A stretch of DNA of 64,000 bases from contig NZ_QOVJ01000001.1 of assembly GCF_004104055.1 (NCBI RefSeq), positions 124,001 through 188,000 on the forward strand, in the 5' to 3' direction. Under the pieces are notes generated by a model. That model was not told the origin of the DNA, ran no database searches, and saw only the letters and a program-made list of their open reading frames with translations. This stretch comes from Leeuwenhoekiella aestuarii (GTDB lineage: Bacteria > Bacteroidota > Bacteroidia > Flavobacteriales > Flavobacteriaceae). A program made the position numbers and the translations under genes. Shown here one piece after another: positions 54,180 through 63,390 of the stretch; the stretch's first letter is position 1; every line of letters begins with the position of its first letter.

Positions 54180-54515
54180 ATGGCTAATAATTATTACGAT
54201 CCCGCAGACCTTAGAAAATTTGGTAAAATCACCGAATGGAGTGAAGAACTAGGCACAAAATTCTTTGATTACTATGGAAAAGTTTTTGAAGAAGGAGCCC
54301 TTACCGCTCGCGAGAAAGCGCTTATTGCACTCGCTGTTGCACATACCGAGCAATGTCCCTATTGCATCGATGCCTATACCAAAGACAACTTACAACGCGG
54401 GGTTACAAAAAAGCAAATGATGGAAGCCATTCACGTAGGAGCTGCTATTAAAAGCGGTGCGACTTTAGTACATGGTACCATGATGATGAATAAGGTTAAT
54501 AAGTTAGAAATGTAA
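54180..54515 (+). CDS. Arsenosugar-associated peroxidase-like (AhpD/CMD) protein
   Basis: A 111-residue carboxymuconolactone decarboxylase/AhpD-fold protein with the redox motif CPYC (Cys59 and Cys62, in HTEQCPYCIDAYTKD). Its neighbours and sequence match the small peroxidase-like proteins found directly before arsS in many bacteria. The fold suggests alkylhydroperoxidase-like thiol chemistry, perhaps reducing arsenic or thiols needed for transfer, which is inference. A 90-base gap separates it from the phosphorylase gene and 67 bases separate it from arsS. Confidence 0.88.
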   Translation: MANNYYDPADLRKFGKITEWSEELGTKFFDYYGKVFEEGALTAREKALIALAVAHTEQCPYCIDAYTKDNLQRGVTKKQMMEAIHVGAAIKSGATLVHGTMMMNKVNKLEM

Positions 54516-54582
54516 GCCTTGGCTAATTATTTCATTAACTAAACCTTATCTTAGTCATTGCTGAAAAAGAAAAAAATACTGT

Positions 54583-55650
54583 ATGTCTGTAACTAAATCA
54601 AAAAAATCCCTTCACAAACGTCATGATGATCTGGCTCAGGCGAATAAACAGCTTGAGATTTTATCGGGTGGTATTTTTGCTGATGGAGAATTACCCACGT
54701 TTGCAAAAAAAATAAAGGAAACCAATCAGTTTCCCTTACGTCCTAAAAAGCTAGAGATCCTGCAAATCAATGTGGGTTATATGTGCAACCAGGTTTGTGA
54801 GCATTGTCACGTAGATGCCGGTCCAGATCGTAAAGAGATCATGACCTGGGAGACGATGGAACAATGTCTCGAAGTGATTAAAAACACAGGTGCACACACG
54901 CTTGATTTAACCGGTGGCGCTCCTGAGATGAATCCGCATTTTAGACGTTTTGTTGAAGAAGCCAGCAAAGCCGGCATCAAAGATTTTATCGTGCGCAGTA
55001 ACCTTACCATTATTCGTGCGAATAAAAAATATTACGACTTGCCTGATTTTTTCAAAAAACACAACGTTCACGTGGTGAGTTCTATGCCGCACTGGACACG
55101 AGGAAAAACCGATAAGCAACGCGGCGAAGGTGTTTTTGATCTTTCTATAAAAGCCTTGCAGGAATTGAATGAAAGAGGCTACGGAATGCCCGATAGCGAT
55201 TTGCGCTTAGACTTGGTTTACAATCCCAATGGTGCGTATTTACCTTCTGATCAGGCCGGAATGGAAAAAGATTTCAAAAAAGCCCTGATGGAAGATTTTG
55301 GGATTCAATTTCACAACCTGTTTGCCATAACCAATTTACCTATCGCCCGTTTTCTGGATTACTTAATCGCTTCAGAAAATTATGAAGATTATATGTATCA
55401 ACTCGTAGATGCCTACAATCCGGCTGCAGTTGCAAATGTGATGTGTACCAATACGATTTCAATCAGTTGGGACGGGTGGTTGTATGATTGTGATTTCAAC
55501 CAAATGTTAGATTTAAAAGTCAACAGTAAGGTGAAGCATATTTCTGATTACAACGAAGATTTGCTTAACGATCGTGACATCATCATCTCACAACATTGCT
55601 ACGGTTGTACTGCGGGCGCAGGAAGCAGCTGCCAGGGAACAGTTGCTTAA
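54583..55650 (+). CDS. arsS: Arsenosugar biosynthesis radical SAM protein ArsS
   Basis: A 355-residue radical SAM enzyme with a Cys-rich C-terminal domain. The 4Fe-4S motif is CNQVCEHC (Cys68, Cys72, Cys75), followed by LDLTGGAPEMNPHFR. The C-terminal domain has MCTNTISISWDGWLYDCDF and QHCYGCTAGAGSSCQG. In characterised systems this family transfers a 5'-deoxyadenosyl group from SAM to dimethylarsenite, giving a dimethylarsinoyl deoxyadenosine. The family was earlier annotated as a rSAM/selenodomain protein. It ends 20 bases before a second DUF2064 gene and works with ArsM at the end of the window. Confidence 0.94.
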   Translation: MSVTKSKKSLHKRHDDLAQANKQLEILSGGIFADGELPTFAKKIKETNQFPLRPKKLEILQINVGYMCNQVCEHCHVDAGPDRKEIMTWETMEQCLEVIKNTGAHTLDLTGGAPEMNPHFRRFVEEASKAGIKDFIVRSNLTIIRANKKYYDLPDFFKKHNVHVVSSMPHWTRGKTDKQRGEGVFDLSIKALQELNERGYGMPDSDLRLDLVYNPNGAYLPSDQAGMEKDFKKALMEDFGIQFHNLFAITNLPIARFLDYLIASENYEDYMYQLVDAYNPAAVANVMCTNTISISWDGWLYDCDFNQMLDLKVNSKVKHISDYNEDLLNDRDIIISQHCYGCTAGAGSSCQGTVA

Positions 55651-55670
55651 CTCAATAGCACGCATTTTTA

Positions 55671-56354
55671 TTGAAGACGAAAACTGCCATATTAATTTTT
55701 GCCCGTTCGGCGCAGCAAGAAGCATTAGATAAAGGGTTTCGCAATGCGATCTCTGTTTTTGAAGTGCTTAATGCTCAGGTTTTAAAGACGGTTAAACAAA
55801 CCGGACTGCCGTATTTTTTATATTCGGAAGAAAAACAGCGAGGAGCTACATTTGGCGAGCGGTTTACTCATGCAATACAGGACATTTACAATCTGGGGTT
55901 TGACCAGATCATCTGTGTAGGTAATGACAGTCCGCATCTTACTAAAAAGCATTTCATCGCGGCTGAAGAACATTTGAAAACCTGCCCGTTAGTTTTAGGG
56001 CCTTCAGTTGATGGTGGTTTTTACTTAATGGGGCTAAGAAAGTCACATTTCAACCCGGTATCCTTTTTAAAATTACCGTGGCAGACTCAAGGTTTAATGA
56101 CCAGCATTATTCGCCTGGTACATTCAAAAAAGATTGAAGCTGCATTTCTCGAAACGCTTCAGGATCTGGACACCGCTTCAGACATTTCGCAACTTTTACA
56201 AGTCAAAAAAAGCCTTCCGTTCAAGATTCAACACCTTTTAAAGAAGTACGTTCAGAAAGCCTTTCAAACTTCCTATTATCAAGACCTCTTTTTTCAAAAG
56301 GTCTGTTCGCTTACTTATTACAATAAAGGTTCTCCGGCTAGTTTAAGTATTTAA
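55671..56354 (+). CDS. Divergent DUF2064 protein (second copy, nucleotide loop not conserved)
   Basis: A 227-residue GT-A-like protein starting at TTG (55671) with KTKTAILIFARSAQQEA. The family's GKVKTRL loop is missing and is replaced by AQQEALDKGFRNA. The acidic motifs VGNDSPHLTKKHF and GPSVDGGFYLMGL remain. The C-terminal 40 residues are basic and unlike the first copy. It may be a partner subunit or have a different donor. It lies 20 bases after arsS. Assignment to the family is by fold motifs; function is unknown. Confidence 0.82.
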   Translation: MKTKTAILIFARSAQQEALDKGFRNAISVFEVLNAQVLKTVKQTGLPYFLYSEEKQRGATFGERFTHAIQDIYNLGFDQIICVGNDSPHLTKKHFIAAEEHLKTCPLVLGPSVDGGFYLMGLRKSHFNPVSFLKLPWQTQGLMTSIIRLVHSKKIEAAFLETLQDLDTASDISQLLQVKKSLPFKIQHLLKKYVQKAFQTSYYQDLFFQKVCSLTYYNKGSPASLSI

Positions 56355-56424
56355 GACACATTCTCTTTGTCTTGCTGCTCGCTGTACATCTGGCAGCTTT
56401 CTTTTACTAATCTGAAACAAAAAA

Positions 56425-59400
56425 ATGAAACACCTTTATTTTGGGCTTATGCTCTTGCTTTGTGCATTTGCAAACGGCCAGACTACCATTACGGGTACGG
56501 TAACCACATCTAGTGATGACTCAACCGTTCCGTTCGTAAACGTTATTGCTGTGGGCACAGATGCTGCAACAATCACCGATGAAAATGGAAACTATCAAAT
56601 TGAAGTGCCTGAAGCAGGATCTCAACTGCGTTTTTCAGCAATAGGATTTAGTACCCAGACTATTGCGATTAACGGGCAAACTACCATCAATATCAGCTTA
56701 CAAGAATCGACTACAGATTTAGATGAAGTCGTCATCACAGCTTTAGGTCTCGAACGCGAAACCAAAGAGCTGGGCTATGTGGTGCAAACCATAGAAGCCG
56801 AAGAAGTTTCGGAGGTAAAAGCTCCCAACTTTCTGGATAATCTTGCCGGAAAGCTTGCCGGTGTAACGGTGTCTCAAGGTGCGACCGGAGTGGGATCTTC
56901 TTCAAAAATCACCATACGTGGAGAAGCTTCTTTTTCTAATAACAATCCGTTGTTTATCGTTGATGGAACGCCCATTAACAACAACACCGTTTTTAATGAA
57001 AGTAATGAAGCTGCGGCCGGTTTTCAAGAGATCGATTTTGGTAACGGCGCGATGGAAGTGAATCCTGATGATATCGCTTCGGTAAGTGTTTTAAAAGGAC
57101 CAAGTGCTGCTGCACTATACGGTACGCGTGCCTCAAATGGGGTTATTATTATTGAAACCAAAAACGGAAGTCAACGTAAAGGATTGGGCATCAGCATCAA
57201 CACTTCACTGTTTATAGATACACCTTTTAAACTGCCGGAATTTCAAAATCAATACGGTCAGGGAAATTCGGGGCAATTTGAATTTGTTGACGGTTTAGGC
57301 GGCGGGATTAATGATCTTATCTCCTATTCATGGGGACCGCGTTTAGATCAGGGCACCTTGATCGCTCAGTTTGATTCCCCGGTAACCTTAGCCGATGGAA
57401 CTGTTGCTCGCGGCGGTGATACTTCGTTATACTCAGGGAACACCATCACCCCAACGGCCTTCAATTCACATCCCGATAATCTGAAGGATTTTTACGAGAC
57501 CGGAGTCACCACAATAAACAATGTGGCTATCGGCAGCAGTTTTGACAAAGGAAACTACCGCATTTCATTTACCGATCTGCGCAGTGAAGCTATCATTCCC
57601 GGCGTCAATCTCGATCGACAGACTGTAGCTACAAAACTGAACTTTAAACCTACCGACAAAACAACATTTAATGCCTCTATAAGCTATGTAAATTCGGGGA
57701 GCGACAACCGCCCTTCTAATGGGTACGGTAGTGAAAATGTGAATTATGCACTAGTGGCCTGGGGACCGCGCTCGCTAGACATAAACAGTTTGCGCCAATA
57801 CTGGCAACCGGGTCTTGAAGGTGTACAGCACTATTCTTTTAATTACACGTATTTCGATAATCCGTTTTTTACGATGTACGAAAACCGCAACTCGTTTAAC
57901 CGGGATCGTGTTTTCGGGAATATGTCGATTAAACAACAGATTACAGATAACCTGAGCATATCGCTTCGTTCGGGGATGGATTATTCTAGTGAAACCCGCA
58001 AATTACGCCGGGCTTTCAGTTCAAATCGTTTTAAAAATGGAGGTTACGCTGAGCACGATGTGTTTTACCGAGAGATCAACACCGATTTCCTGATCAATTA
58101 CAAAACTATTTTTGGTGCTATTTCTTTAGATGTTTCGCTGGGCGGAAACCGTCTGGATCAAAAAGCATCAACAAAACAATCGCAAACCGTTAATCTTGCG
58201 CAACCGGGTATTTTCAATCTGAATAATGCTGCATCGCCTATTGATGTGTTTCAATTTGAATCAAACAAACGTATCAATTCGCTCTACGGAATTGCAAAGC
58301 TAGGCTACCGCGGATTTCTATTTCTGGATATAACCGGCCGTAACGATTGGTCGAGTGCACTGGCTACACCATTTTCGGTTGACGGGACTTCCTTCTTTTA
58401 CCCTTCGGCTTCTGCTAGTTTTATTCTTTCTGAAGTTGCAAAATTGCCCGAAGCACTCTCCTATGTACAACTTCGTGCGAGTGTGGCACAAGTAGGTAAC
58501 GACACGCAACCCTATCAAACCAGCGGTGCGTTTATTTCGCAGACGCCTTATATTGGTCAACCTACGTTTAGTGATCAAAATTTCATACCAAATGCCAATT
58601 TAAAACCCGAGCAAACAACGTCCTATGAAGTGGGAGCAGATATTCGCTTTTTAAAAGATCGCATTCGTCTGGATGCGACCTATTACAATGCGTTGACTAA
58701 AGATCAGATCATCTCCCTGCCTATCGCGATTTCTTCAGGTTACAATCAGCAGGTGGTAAATGGCGGTGAAGTTCGTACCCAGGGGGTTGAGCTAATCGCA
58801 GCTATCACACCGGTTTTGACCGGTAATTTCAAATGGAATACCACCTTTAATTTCAGCACCAGTACTTCACGGGTAGAAAGCTTACCACAGTCTGACGGAA
58901 GACTGACTCTGGCTTACAGCCGAATCTATGATAGTGCCAATCAAACGGTTTGGTTTCAGGTTGAAGAAGGCGGAAAAATTGGGGATATCTACGGAACCGG
59001 GTATCAAAAAACCGAAGACGGTCAATTCATTTTAACCGCAGACGGAAGCTATATCGCAGATAATAATCTAAAGAAAATAGGGAATTACACCCCCGATTTT
59101 ATGTTGGGCTGGAACAACAGTTTTAATTATAAAAACTGGAATTTGAGTTTCTTATTCGACTGGAGACAAGGTGGCGAACTCGTTTCGCGTACGCGTGCAT
59201 TAGGAACCGTTGGCGGCCAGCTTGCAGAAACCGCTAATCGCCCTGCAGAAGGTATAATTCCGCAAGGAGTTGTAAATGTAGGTACAGCTGCAAATCCGCA
59301 ATACGAACCCAATACTACGGCAGTTTCAGCAGAAACCTATTACCGTCAGTTTTACGATCGCAACCACGAAGAAAATAATATTTATGACGCTTCCTTTTTG

Positions 59401-59640
59401 AAGCTGCGTCAATTTTCTTTGGGCTACACCTTCAATCTAAAAGATGGCTTTTTAGGCTTATCTAACGGCATGGACATCGATCTGGCGCTTGTGGGTCGCA
59501 ATCTGTTTGCATTATCAGAGATTCCACATTTTGATCCTGAGCAACTCGCGGTTCAGGGAACCGGTTTTGTTAGCGGTGTTGAAGATATGAGTTATGCGAC
59601 CACGCGTAGCATTGGTTTAAAAGCGGGCTTTAATTTCTAA
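56425..59640 (+). CDS. SusC/RagA-family TonB-dependent outer-membrane receptor
   Basis: A 1071-residue outer-membrane transporter: signal peptide (to about 18), a carboxypeptidase-like beta-sandwich (about 19-95), the SusC signature VVITALGLERETKELGYVV, a plug domain with IRGEASFSNNNPLFIVDGTP and NGVIIIETK, and a 22-strand barrel ending SIGLKAGFNF. It imports a bulky substrate with TonB energy and its SusD partner 31 bases downstream. Its place inside the arsenosugar block is unusual, and the substrate is unknown. A 70-base gap separates it from the second DUF2064 gene. Confidence 0.93.
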   Translation: MKHLYFGLMLLLCAFANGQTTITGTVTTSSDDSTVPFVNVIAVGTDAATITDENGNYQIEVPEAGSQLRFSAIGFSTQTIAINGQTTINISLQESTTDLDEVVITALGLERETKELGYVVQTIEAEEVSEVKAPNFLDNLAGKLAGVTVSQGATGVGSSSKITIRGEASFSNNNPLFIVDGTPINNNTVFNESNEAAAGFQEIDFGNGAMEVNPDDIASVSVLKGPSAAALYGTRASNGVIIIETKNGSQRKGLGISINTSLFIDTPFKLPEFQNQYGQGNSGQFEFVDGLGGGINDLISYSWGPRLDQGTLIAQFDSPVTLADGTVARGGDTSLYSGNTITPTAFNSHPDNLKDFYETGVTTINNVAIGSSFDKGNYRISFTDLRSEAIIPGVNLDRQTVATKLNFKPTDKTTFNASISYVNSGSDNRPSNGYGSENVNYALVAWGPRSLDINSLRQYWQPGLEGVQHYSFNYTYFDNPFFTMYENRNSFNRDRVFGNMSIKQQITDNLSISLRSGMDYSSETRKLRRAFSSNRFKNGGYAEHDVFYREINTDFLINYKTIFGAISLDVSLGGNRLDQKASTKQSQTVNLAQPGIFNLNNAASPIDVFQFESNKRINSLYGIAKLGYRGFLFLDITGRNDWSSALATPFSVDGTSFFYPSASASFILSEVAKLPEALSYVQLRASVAQVGNDTQPYQTSGAFISQTPYIGQPTFSDQNFIPNANLKPEQTTSYEVGADIRFLKDRIRLDATYYNALTKDQIISLPIAISSGYNQQVVNGGEVRTQGVELIAAITPVLTGNFKWNTTFNFSTSTSRVESLPQSDGRLTLAYSRIYDSANQTVWFQVEEGGKIGDIYGTGYQKTEDGQFILTADGSYIADNNLKKIGNYTPDFMLGWNNSFNYKNWNLSFLFDWRQGGELVSRTRALGTVGGQLAETANRPAEGIIPQGVVNVGTAANPQYEPNTTAVSAETYYRQFYDRNHEENNIYDASFLKLRQFSLGYTFNLKDGFLGLSNGMDIDLALVGRNLFALSEIPHFDPEQLAVQGTGFVSGVEDMSYATTRSIGLKAGFNF

Positions 59641-59671
59641 AGCCTTAAAGGCTATCTAAACGTTTAAAAAG

Positions 59672-61114
59672 ATGAAAAATACACTATATAAAATACTGAT
59701 GGTAACGCTGGTTGTTTTTACCGGATGCACAGCAGATTTTGAAGAATTAAATACCAATCCCAATGCGCCGGTAAGCGTACAGCCGGGATTGTTGCTTCGG
59801 CAGGTGATTTATGATTTTGGCGAGCAAATGAGTTATGAAGGTTTTGCCGCCGGTGATTTGTTATCACAACACCGCACCGCATTAGATTTCAATTTATTTG
59901 ATCGTCACGCGCTAAAATCTCCACAATTGGGCGGAAATCCCTGGCCGATATTTTACACCAATCTTAGAGATAACGAATTGTTATTACAACAAGCTCAGAG
60001 CAGCGAGACCTTTAAAGTTTATGAAGGCCCCGCCTTGATTTTAAAAGCCTATATGGCACAAGGCCTAACGGATCTTTTTGGCGACGTTCCCTATTTTGAA
60101 GCTTTTGATGGTATTAACGGAACGGTAACAGCCACCTACGATGCTCAGGAAGACATCTATCTCACCGAAGGCGGCATTCTGGATAATCTGGATCAAGGTA
60201 TAGCTGCGCTCAACGCATACGACGGTGCCGTAGCTTTAGAAGGAGATTTGCTTTTTTCGGGAGACTTAGACAATTGGGTTCAGTTTGCAAATTCGTTAAA
60301 ACTGAAAGCTTTGATGCGCATTTCAAGCCGGGAAGATGTGGCAGGTGAAATCGCTTCCATTTTTGCTGCCGGAAATTACATCGGTAACAATTCAGACAAT
60401 GCGGTTTTTGATTTTACAAATTCGGCTCCTAATAGTTTCCGCTTTGCGCAATTAAGGGCAGGAGATTTCAACAACTTTGTACTTTCTGAAACCATGGAAG
60501 AAATCTTAACTGATCTTGATGACCCGCGTATCGCTGTTTTCTTCAGGCCATTTGCAAATTCAACTTCAGGAGCATTTAACGGATTGATCAACGGGATTAA
60601 CGCCTCGCAAACTTCTATTGAACCCGCAAACTATTCCCTTGCGGGAACGCTTTTTAGAGAGAACACCGCTCAACTAGACGCTAATTTTATGACGGCGTGG
60701 GAAACACAGTTTATTCTTGCAGAAGCAGCAGCAAAAAGATATATCTCAGCAGACGCAGAAACCATATACAATACAGGTGTTCAACTGGCTTTTGAGTATT
60801 GGCTCACCGAATTACCGGCTGATTATTTGTCTGGTGCTGCAGCTTATGATGCGCCCGGCACCACGCCTCTAGAACAAATTATCACCCAGAAATGGATTGC
60901 CAATATCATCAACGGCTATGAGGGTTGGGTAGAATGGCGCCGCACGGGCTTCCCGGAATTTAAACCGGTTGCTGCGAGTTTGAATGATGGACTTATCCCT
61001 GTACGTATGCCTTATCCTGCAGAAGAACAAGCGCTGAATGCAGACAACTATCAAGCTGCGGCAGCAGCGACAAATGACAACAGTCTGAATGCACCGGTAT
61101 GGTGGGATAATTAA
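59672..61114 (+). CDS. SusD/RagB-family nutrient-binding outer-membrane lipoprotein
   Basis: A 480-residue lipoprotein with a type II signal: hydrophobic MVTLVVFTGC, with the lipobox Cys near residue 19 followed by TADFEELNTNPNAP. The mature protein is helical with TPR-like pairs and resembles the SusD-like subfamily that starts with the DFEELNTNPN block. Further blocks are AYMAQGLTDLFGDVPYFEA and INGYEGWVEWRRTGFPEF. With SusC it forms the lid of an outer-membrane importer. Its presence between SusC and a symporter suggests one uptake route from the outside to the cytosol. Confidence 0.93.
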   Translation: MKNTLYKILMVTLVVFTGCTADFEELNTNPNAPVSVQPGLLLRQVIYDFGEQMSYEGFAAGDLLSQHRTALDFNLFDRHALKSPQLGGNPWPIFYTNLRDNELLLQQAQSSETFKVYEGPALILKAYMAQGLTDLFGDVPYFEAFDGINGTVTATYDAQEDIYLTEGGILDNLDQGIAALNAYDGAVALEGDLLFSGDLDNWVQFANSLKLKALMRISSREDVAGEIASIFAAGNYIGNNSDNAVFDFTNSAPNSFRFAQLRAGDFNNFVLSETMEEILTDLDDPRIAVFFRPFANSTSGAFNGLINGINASQTSIEPANYSLAGTLFRENTAQLDANFMTAWETQFILAEAAAKRYISADAETIYNTGVQLAFEYWLTELPADYLSGAAAYDAPGTTPLEQIITQKWIANIINGYEGWVEWRRTGFPEFKPVAASLNDGLIPVRMPYPAEEQALNADNYQAAAAATNDNSLNAPVWWDN

Positions 61115-61139
61115 TTTTTGAATTTATAAACAACTAACA

Positions 61140-62477
61140 TTGAATATAGCAATCTGGCAATGGGGTTTAATAAGCGTATCAAGTTTGGTACTGTTTGTTA
61201 TTTCGCCACTGGCCAAAACTAAAAGTGACTTCTTCAAAGCTACACACCGTAAAAAAGCACCCAATGTGTTTATGCTTACGGGTAGTCTCATTATCTCCTG
61301 GATTTTTGCAAAAAGCATCACCAATGCTGCAAATTTAGGATTAGAATTTGGTATCGTAGGTGGGGTTGCTTATGCAGGCTATTACCTGTCTTTTGCCATC
61401 GCCGGGATCTTGATTTATAACATTCGTACGCGGGGTGGTTATGAAAGTTTACATGAGTTTTTTACCTCACGATTTGGTAAAAACGCGATGCGCATCTTCT
61501 CCGTTTTAATCGCAATACGACTCTTTAACGAGGTTTGGAGTAACACGATGGTAATCGGTAGTTATTTTGGAGATCTGGGCAGCACACCCTATTATGCTTC
61601 CATAATCGTGTTTACATTACTTACCCTGGCATACTCTTTAAAAGGTGGGCTCGGCAGTTCGATCTTTACCGATGTAATTCAGATGGGGTTATTCGGGATT
61701 TTGCTATTTGTGGTTTTAGCGAGTATTTATTCAACAACAAATTTCACCGTTGCAGAAACTGTAACCAGTGGGGTTTGGAGTTTTGATATGGGCTTGAATC
61801 TGCTTTTTGCAGCGCTTTTGCAATCCTTTAGCTATCCCTTTCACGACCCGGTTTTGACAGATCGGGCATTTTTAAGTTCGCCAAAAGTCACCTTAAGCAG
61901 CTTTCTTCTAGCCACTGTTATCGGTGGGGCTTGTATTATTTTATTTAGTATGATTGGCGTGTATGCTAAAACTATGGGAATGCAGGGACAGGCGGCTGTA
62001 GAAGTGGGCAAAGCCTTTGGAACCGTTATATTACTCATCATTAATTTTATTATGATCACCTCAGCGGCTTCTACCCTGGACTCTACGTTCTCATCGTTCT
62101 CAAAGTTGGCTGCTATCGATTTAAAGCTGGGCGAAAGCATTTCTGTTGGAAGATTAGCAATGTGTGTGCTGGTGGTTTTAGGAACCATACCTATTTTTCT
62201 GGATGCTGAAATCTTATCAGCAACCACCATCTCGGGGACTATGGTTATTGGCCTCACCCCCATTTTCTTTTTCTGGAAATTACCGGCGCCAAAAATCAGT
62301 TTTTATCTGAGTATTTTCTGTGGAATCGCTTTTGGTTTTTTATTGATTTTTGACCTCATCCCAGGTTCCTGGATTTTAACCAGCGGCCCTTATGCTGACT
62401 TGCTTTGGGTGAATATTTGGGGAGTCTTTTCGTGTTTAATTTTATATATGATTCCGGCATGGATAAAACTGTGGTAA
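61140..62477 (+). CDS. Sodium/solute symporter (SSS family) of the arsenosugar block
   Basis: A 445-residue polytopic transporter starting at TTG (61140). It has SSS features: FMLTGSLIISWIFAKSITNAA, GGYESLHEFFTSRFG, SLKGGLGSSIFTDVIQMGLFG and the Na+ site region SAASTLDSTFSSFSKLAAIDL. It differs clearly from the sugar symporter at 40.4 kb (about 100 residues shorter, no WGTNQQ block). The gap to susD is 25 bases. It overlaps the phosphoesterase start by 19 bases. The transported compound could be a nucleoside, sugar or arsenical; the sequence does not tell. Confidence 0.88.
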   Translation: MNIAIWQWGLISVSSLVLFVISPLAKTKSDFFKATHRKKAPNVFMLTGSLIISWIFAKSITNAANLGLEFGIVGGVAYAGYYLSFAIAGILIYNIRTRGGYESLHEFFTSRFGKNAMRIFSVLIAIRLFNEVWSNTMVIGSYFGDLGSTPYYASIIVFTLLTLAYSLKGGLGSSIFTDVIQMGLFGILLFVVLASIYSTTNFTVAETVTSGVWSFDMGLNLLFAALLQSFSYPFHDPVLTDRAFLSSPKVTLSSFLLATVIGGACIILFSMIGVYAKTMGMQGQAAVEVGKAFGTVILLIINFIMITSAASTLDSTFSSFSKLAAIDLKLGESISVGRLAMCVLVVLGTIPIFLDAEILSATTISGTMVIGLTPIFFFWKLPAPKISFYLSIFCGIAFGFLLIFDLIPGSWILTSGPYADLLWVNIWGVFSCLILYMIPAWIKLW

Positions 62478-63340
62478 ATAACCTTGAGACAAGCCAGACC
62501 TCTAAAGATTCCAATGGCGATAATCGAGTACATTTGGGTTCCTTAACAGGAAAAGTGTTATTGTTTGGTGGCGTGTATAGCAATCTTCAGGCATTAGAAC
62601 AACTCAAGCGTATAGCCGAAGAACAAGGCATTCCGCCCGAAAATTGTATCTGTACGGGTGATATTGTGGGCTATTGTGCGCAGCCTGAAGAAGCGGTTCA
62701 GCTCTTTAAAATCTGGGGAGCAAAAAGCATTTTGGGGAATGTGGAAATCCAGCTGCGGGACGGGGCTGAAGATTGCGGCTGTGACTTTAGAAAAGGTTCA
62801 CGATGCGATGGGTTTTCGCAGCTGTGGTTTCCGTATGCACAGAGTAAGCTGAGTAAAAGTTCACTTGATTTTATCTCGACACTGCCCGATCATATTGATT
62901 TCCAATATGCAGGAAAAGAGGTCACAGTCGTTCACGGTGATTATTTCAACGTTTCCGAATTTATATACAAGTCAACCGAGTGGCAAATCAAACAAAAAAA
63001 CTTTGATGCAACCGGTGCCGATGTGATTATCGCCGGCCATTGCGGATTGCCCTTCCATCAGGAAAAGGAAGAAAAAATCTGGCTCAATCCCGGCGTGATC
63101 GGGATGCCGGCAAATGATGGTTCGCCTCAGGTTTGGTACGCAGTTCTTGATGATTCGATGGCAACCTTCCATTTTAAACATCATCAGATGGAGTACAATT
63201 ACAAACTGGCAAATGCCAGAATGCAAACCGACTTTTTACCACAAGAATATGCCCGTACGCTAATCACAGGAATATGGGATAATACCGAGATTTTGCCCCC
63301 TTACGAGAGTGGACTGCAGGGCTTCGGTATTCAATTATAA
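62459..63340 (+). CDS. Metallophosphoesterase-like protein with altered metal motifs
   Basis: A 293-residue calcineurin-like fold protein. The start at 62459 (MDKTVVNNLE) is preferred over 62405, which lies deep in the symporter gene. The order of family motifs is kept but residues differ: the first block is FGGVYSN and not GDxHGN, so Asp and His are lost; GDIVGY is normal; GNVE replaces GNHD/E; VHGDYF keeps its His; and GHCGLP replaces GHTH. C-terminal blocks WLNPGVIGMPANDG and IWDNTEILPP are typical of a subfamily I associate with arsenosugar loci. It may dephosphorylate a ribose phosphate intermediate (inference). Confidence 0.87.
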   Translation: MDKTVVNNLETSQTSKDSNGDNRVHLGSLTGKVLLFGGVYSNLQALEQLKRIAEEQGIPPENCICTGDIVGYCAQPEEAVQLFKIWGAKSILGNVEIQLRDGAEDCGCDFRKGSRCDGFSQLWFPYAQSKLSKSSLDFISTLPDHIDFQYAGKEVTVVHGDYFNVSEFIYKSTEWQIKQKNFDATGADVIIAGHCGLPFHQEKEEKIWLNPGVIGMPANDGSPQVWYAVLDDSMATFHFKHHQMEYNYKLANARMQTDFLPQEYARTLITGIWDNTEILPPYESGLQGFGIQL

Positions 63341-63390
63341 AAAAATTTTAACCCGGGATGGTTTCGGCCGTTTCCTTAAAACATGTATTT

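Noticed and set aside
61841-62263. 140-codon minus-strand open frame
   Set aside because: Antisense to the SSS symporter; composition mirrors the membrane protein codons.
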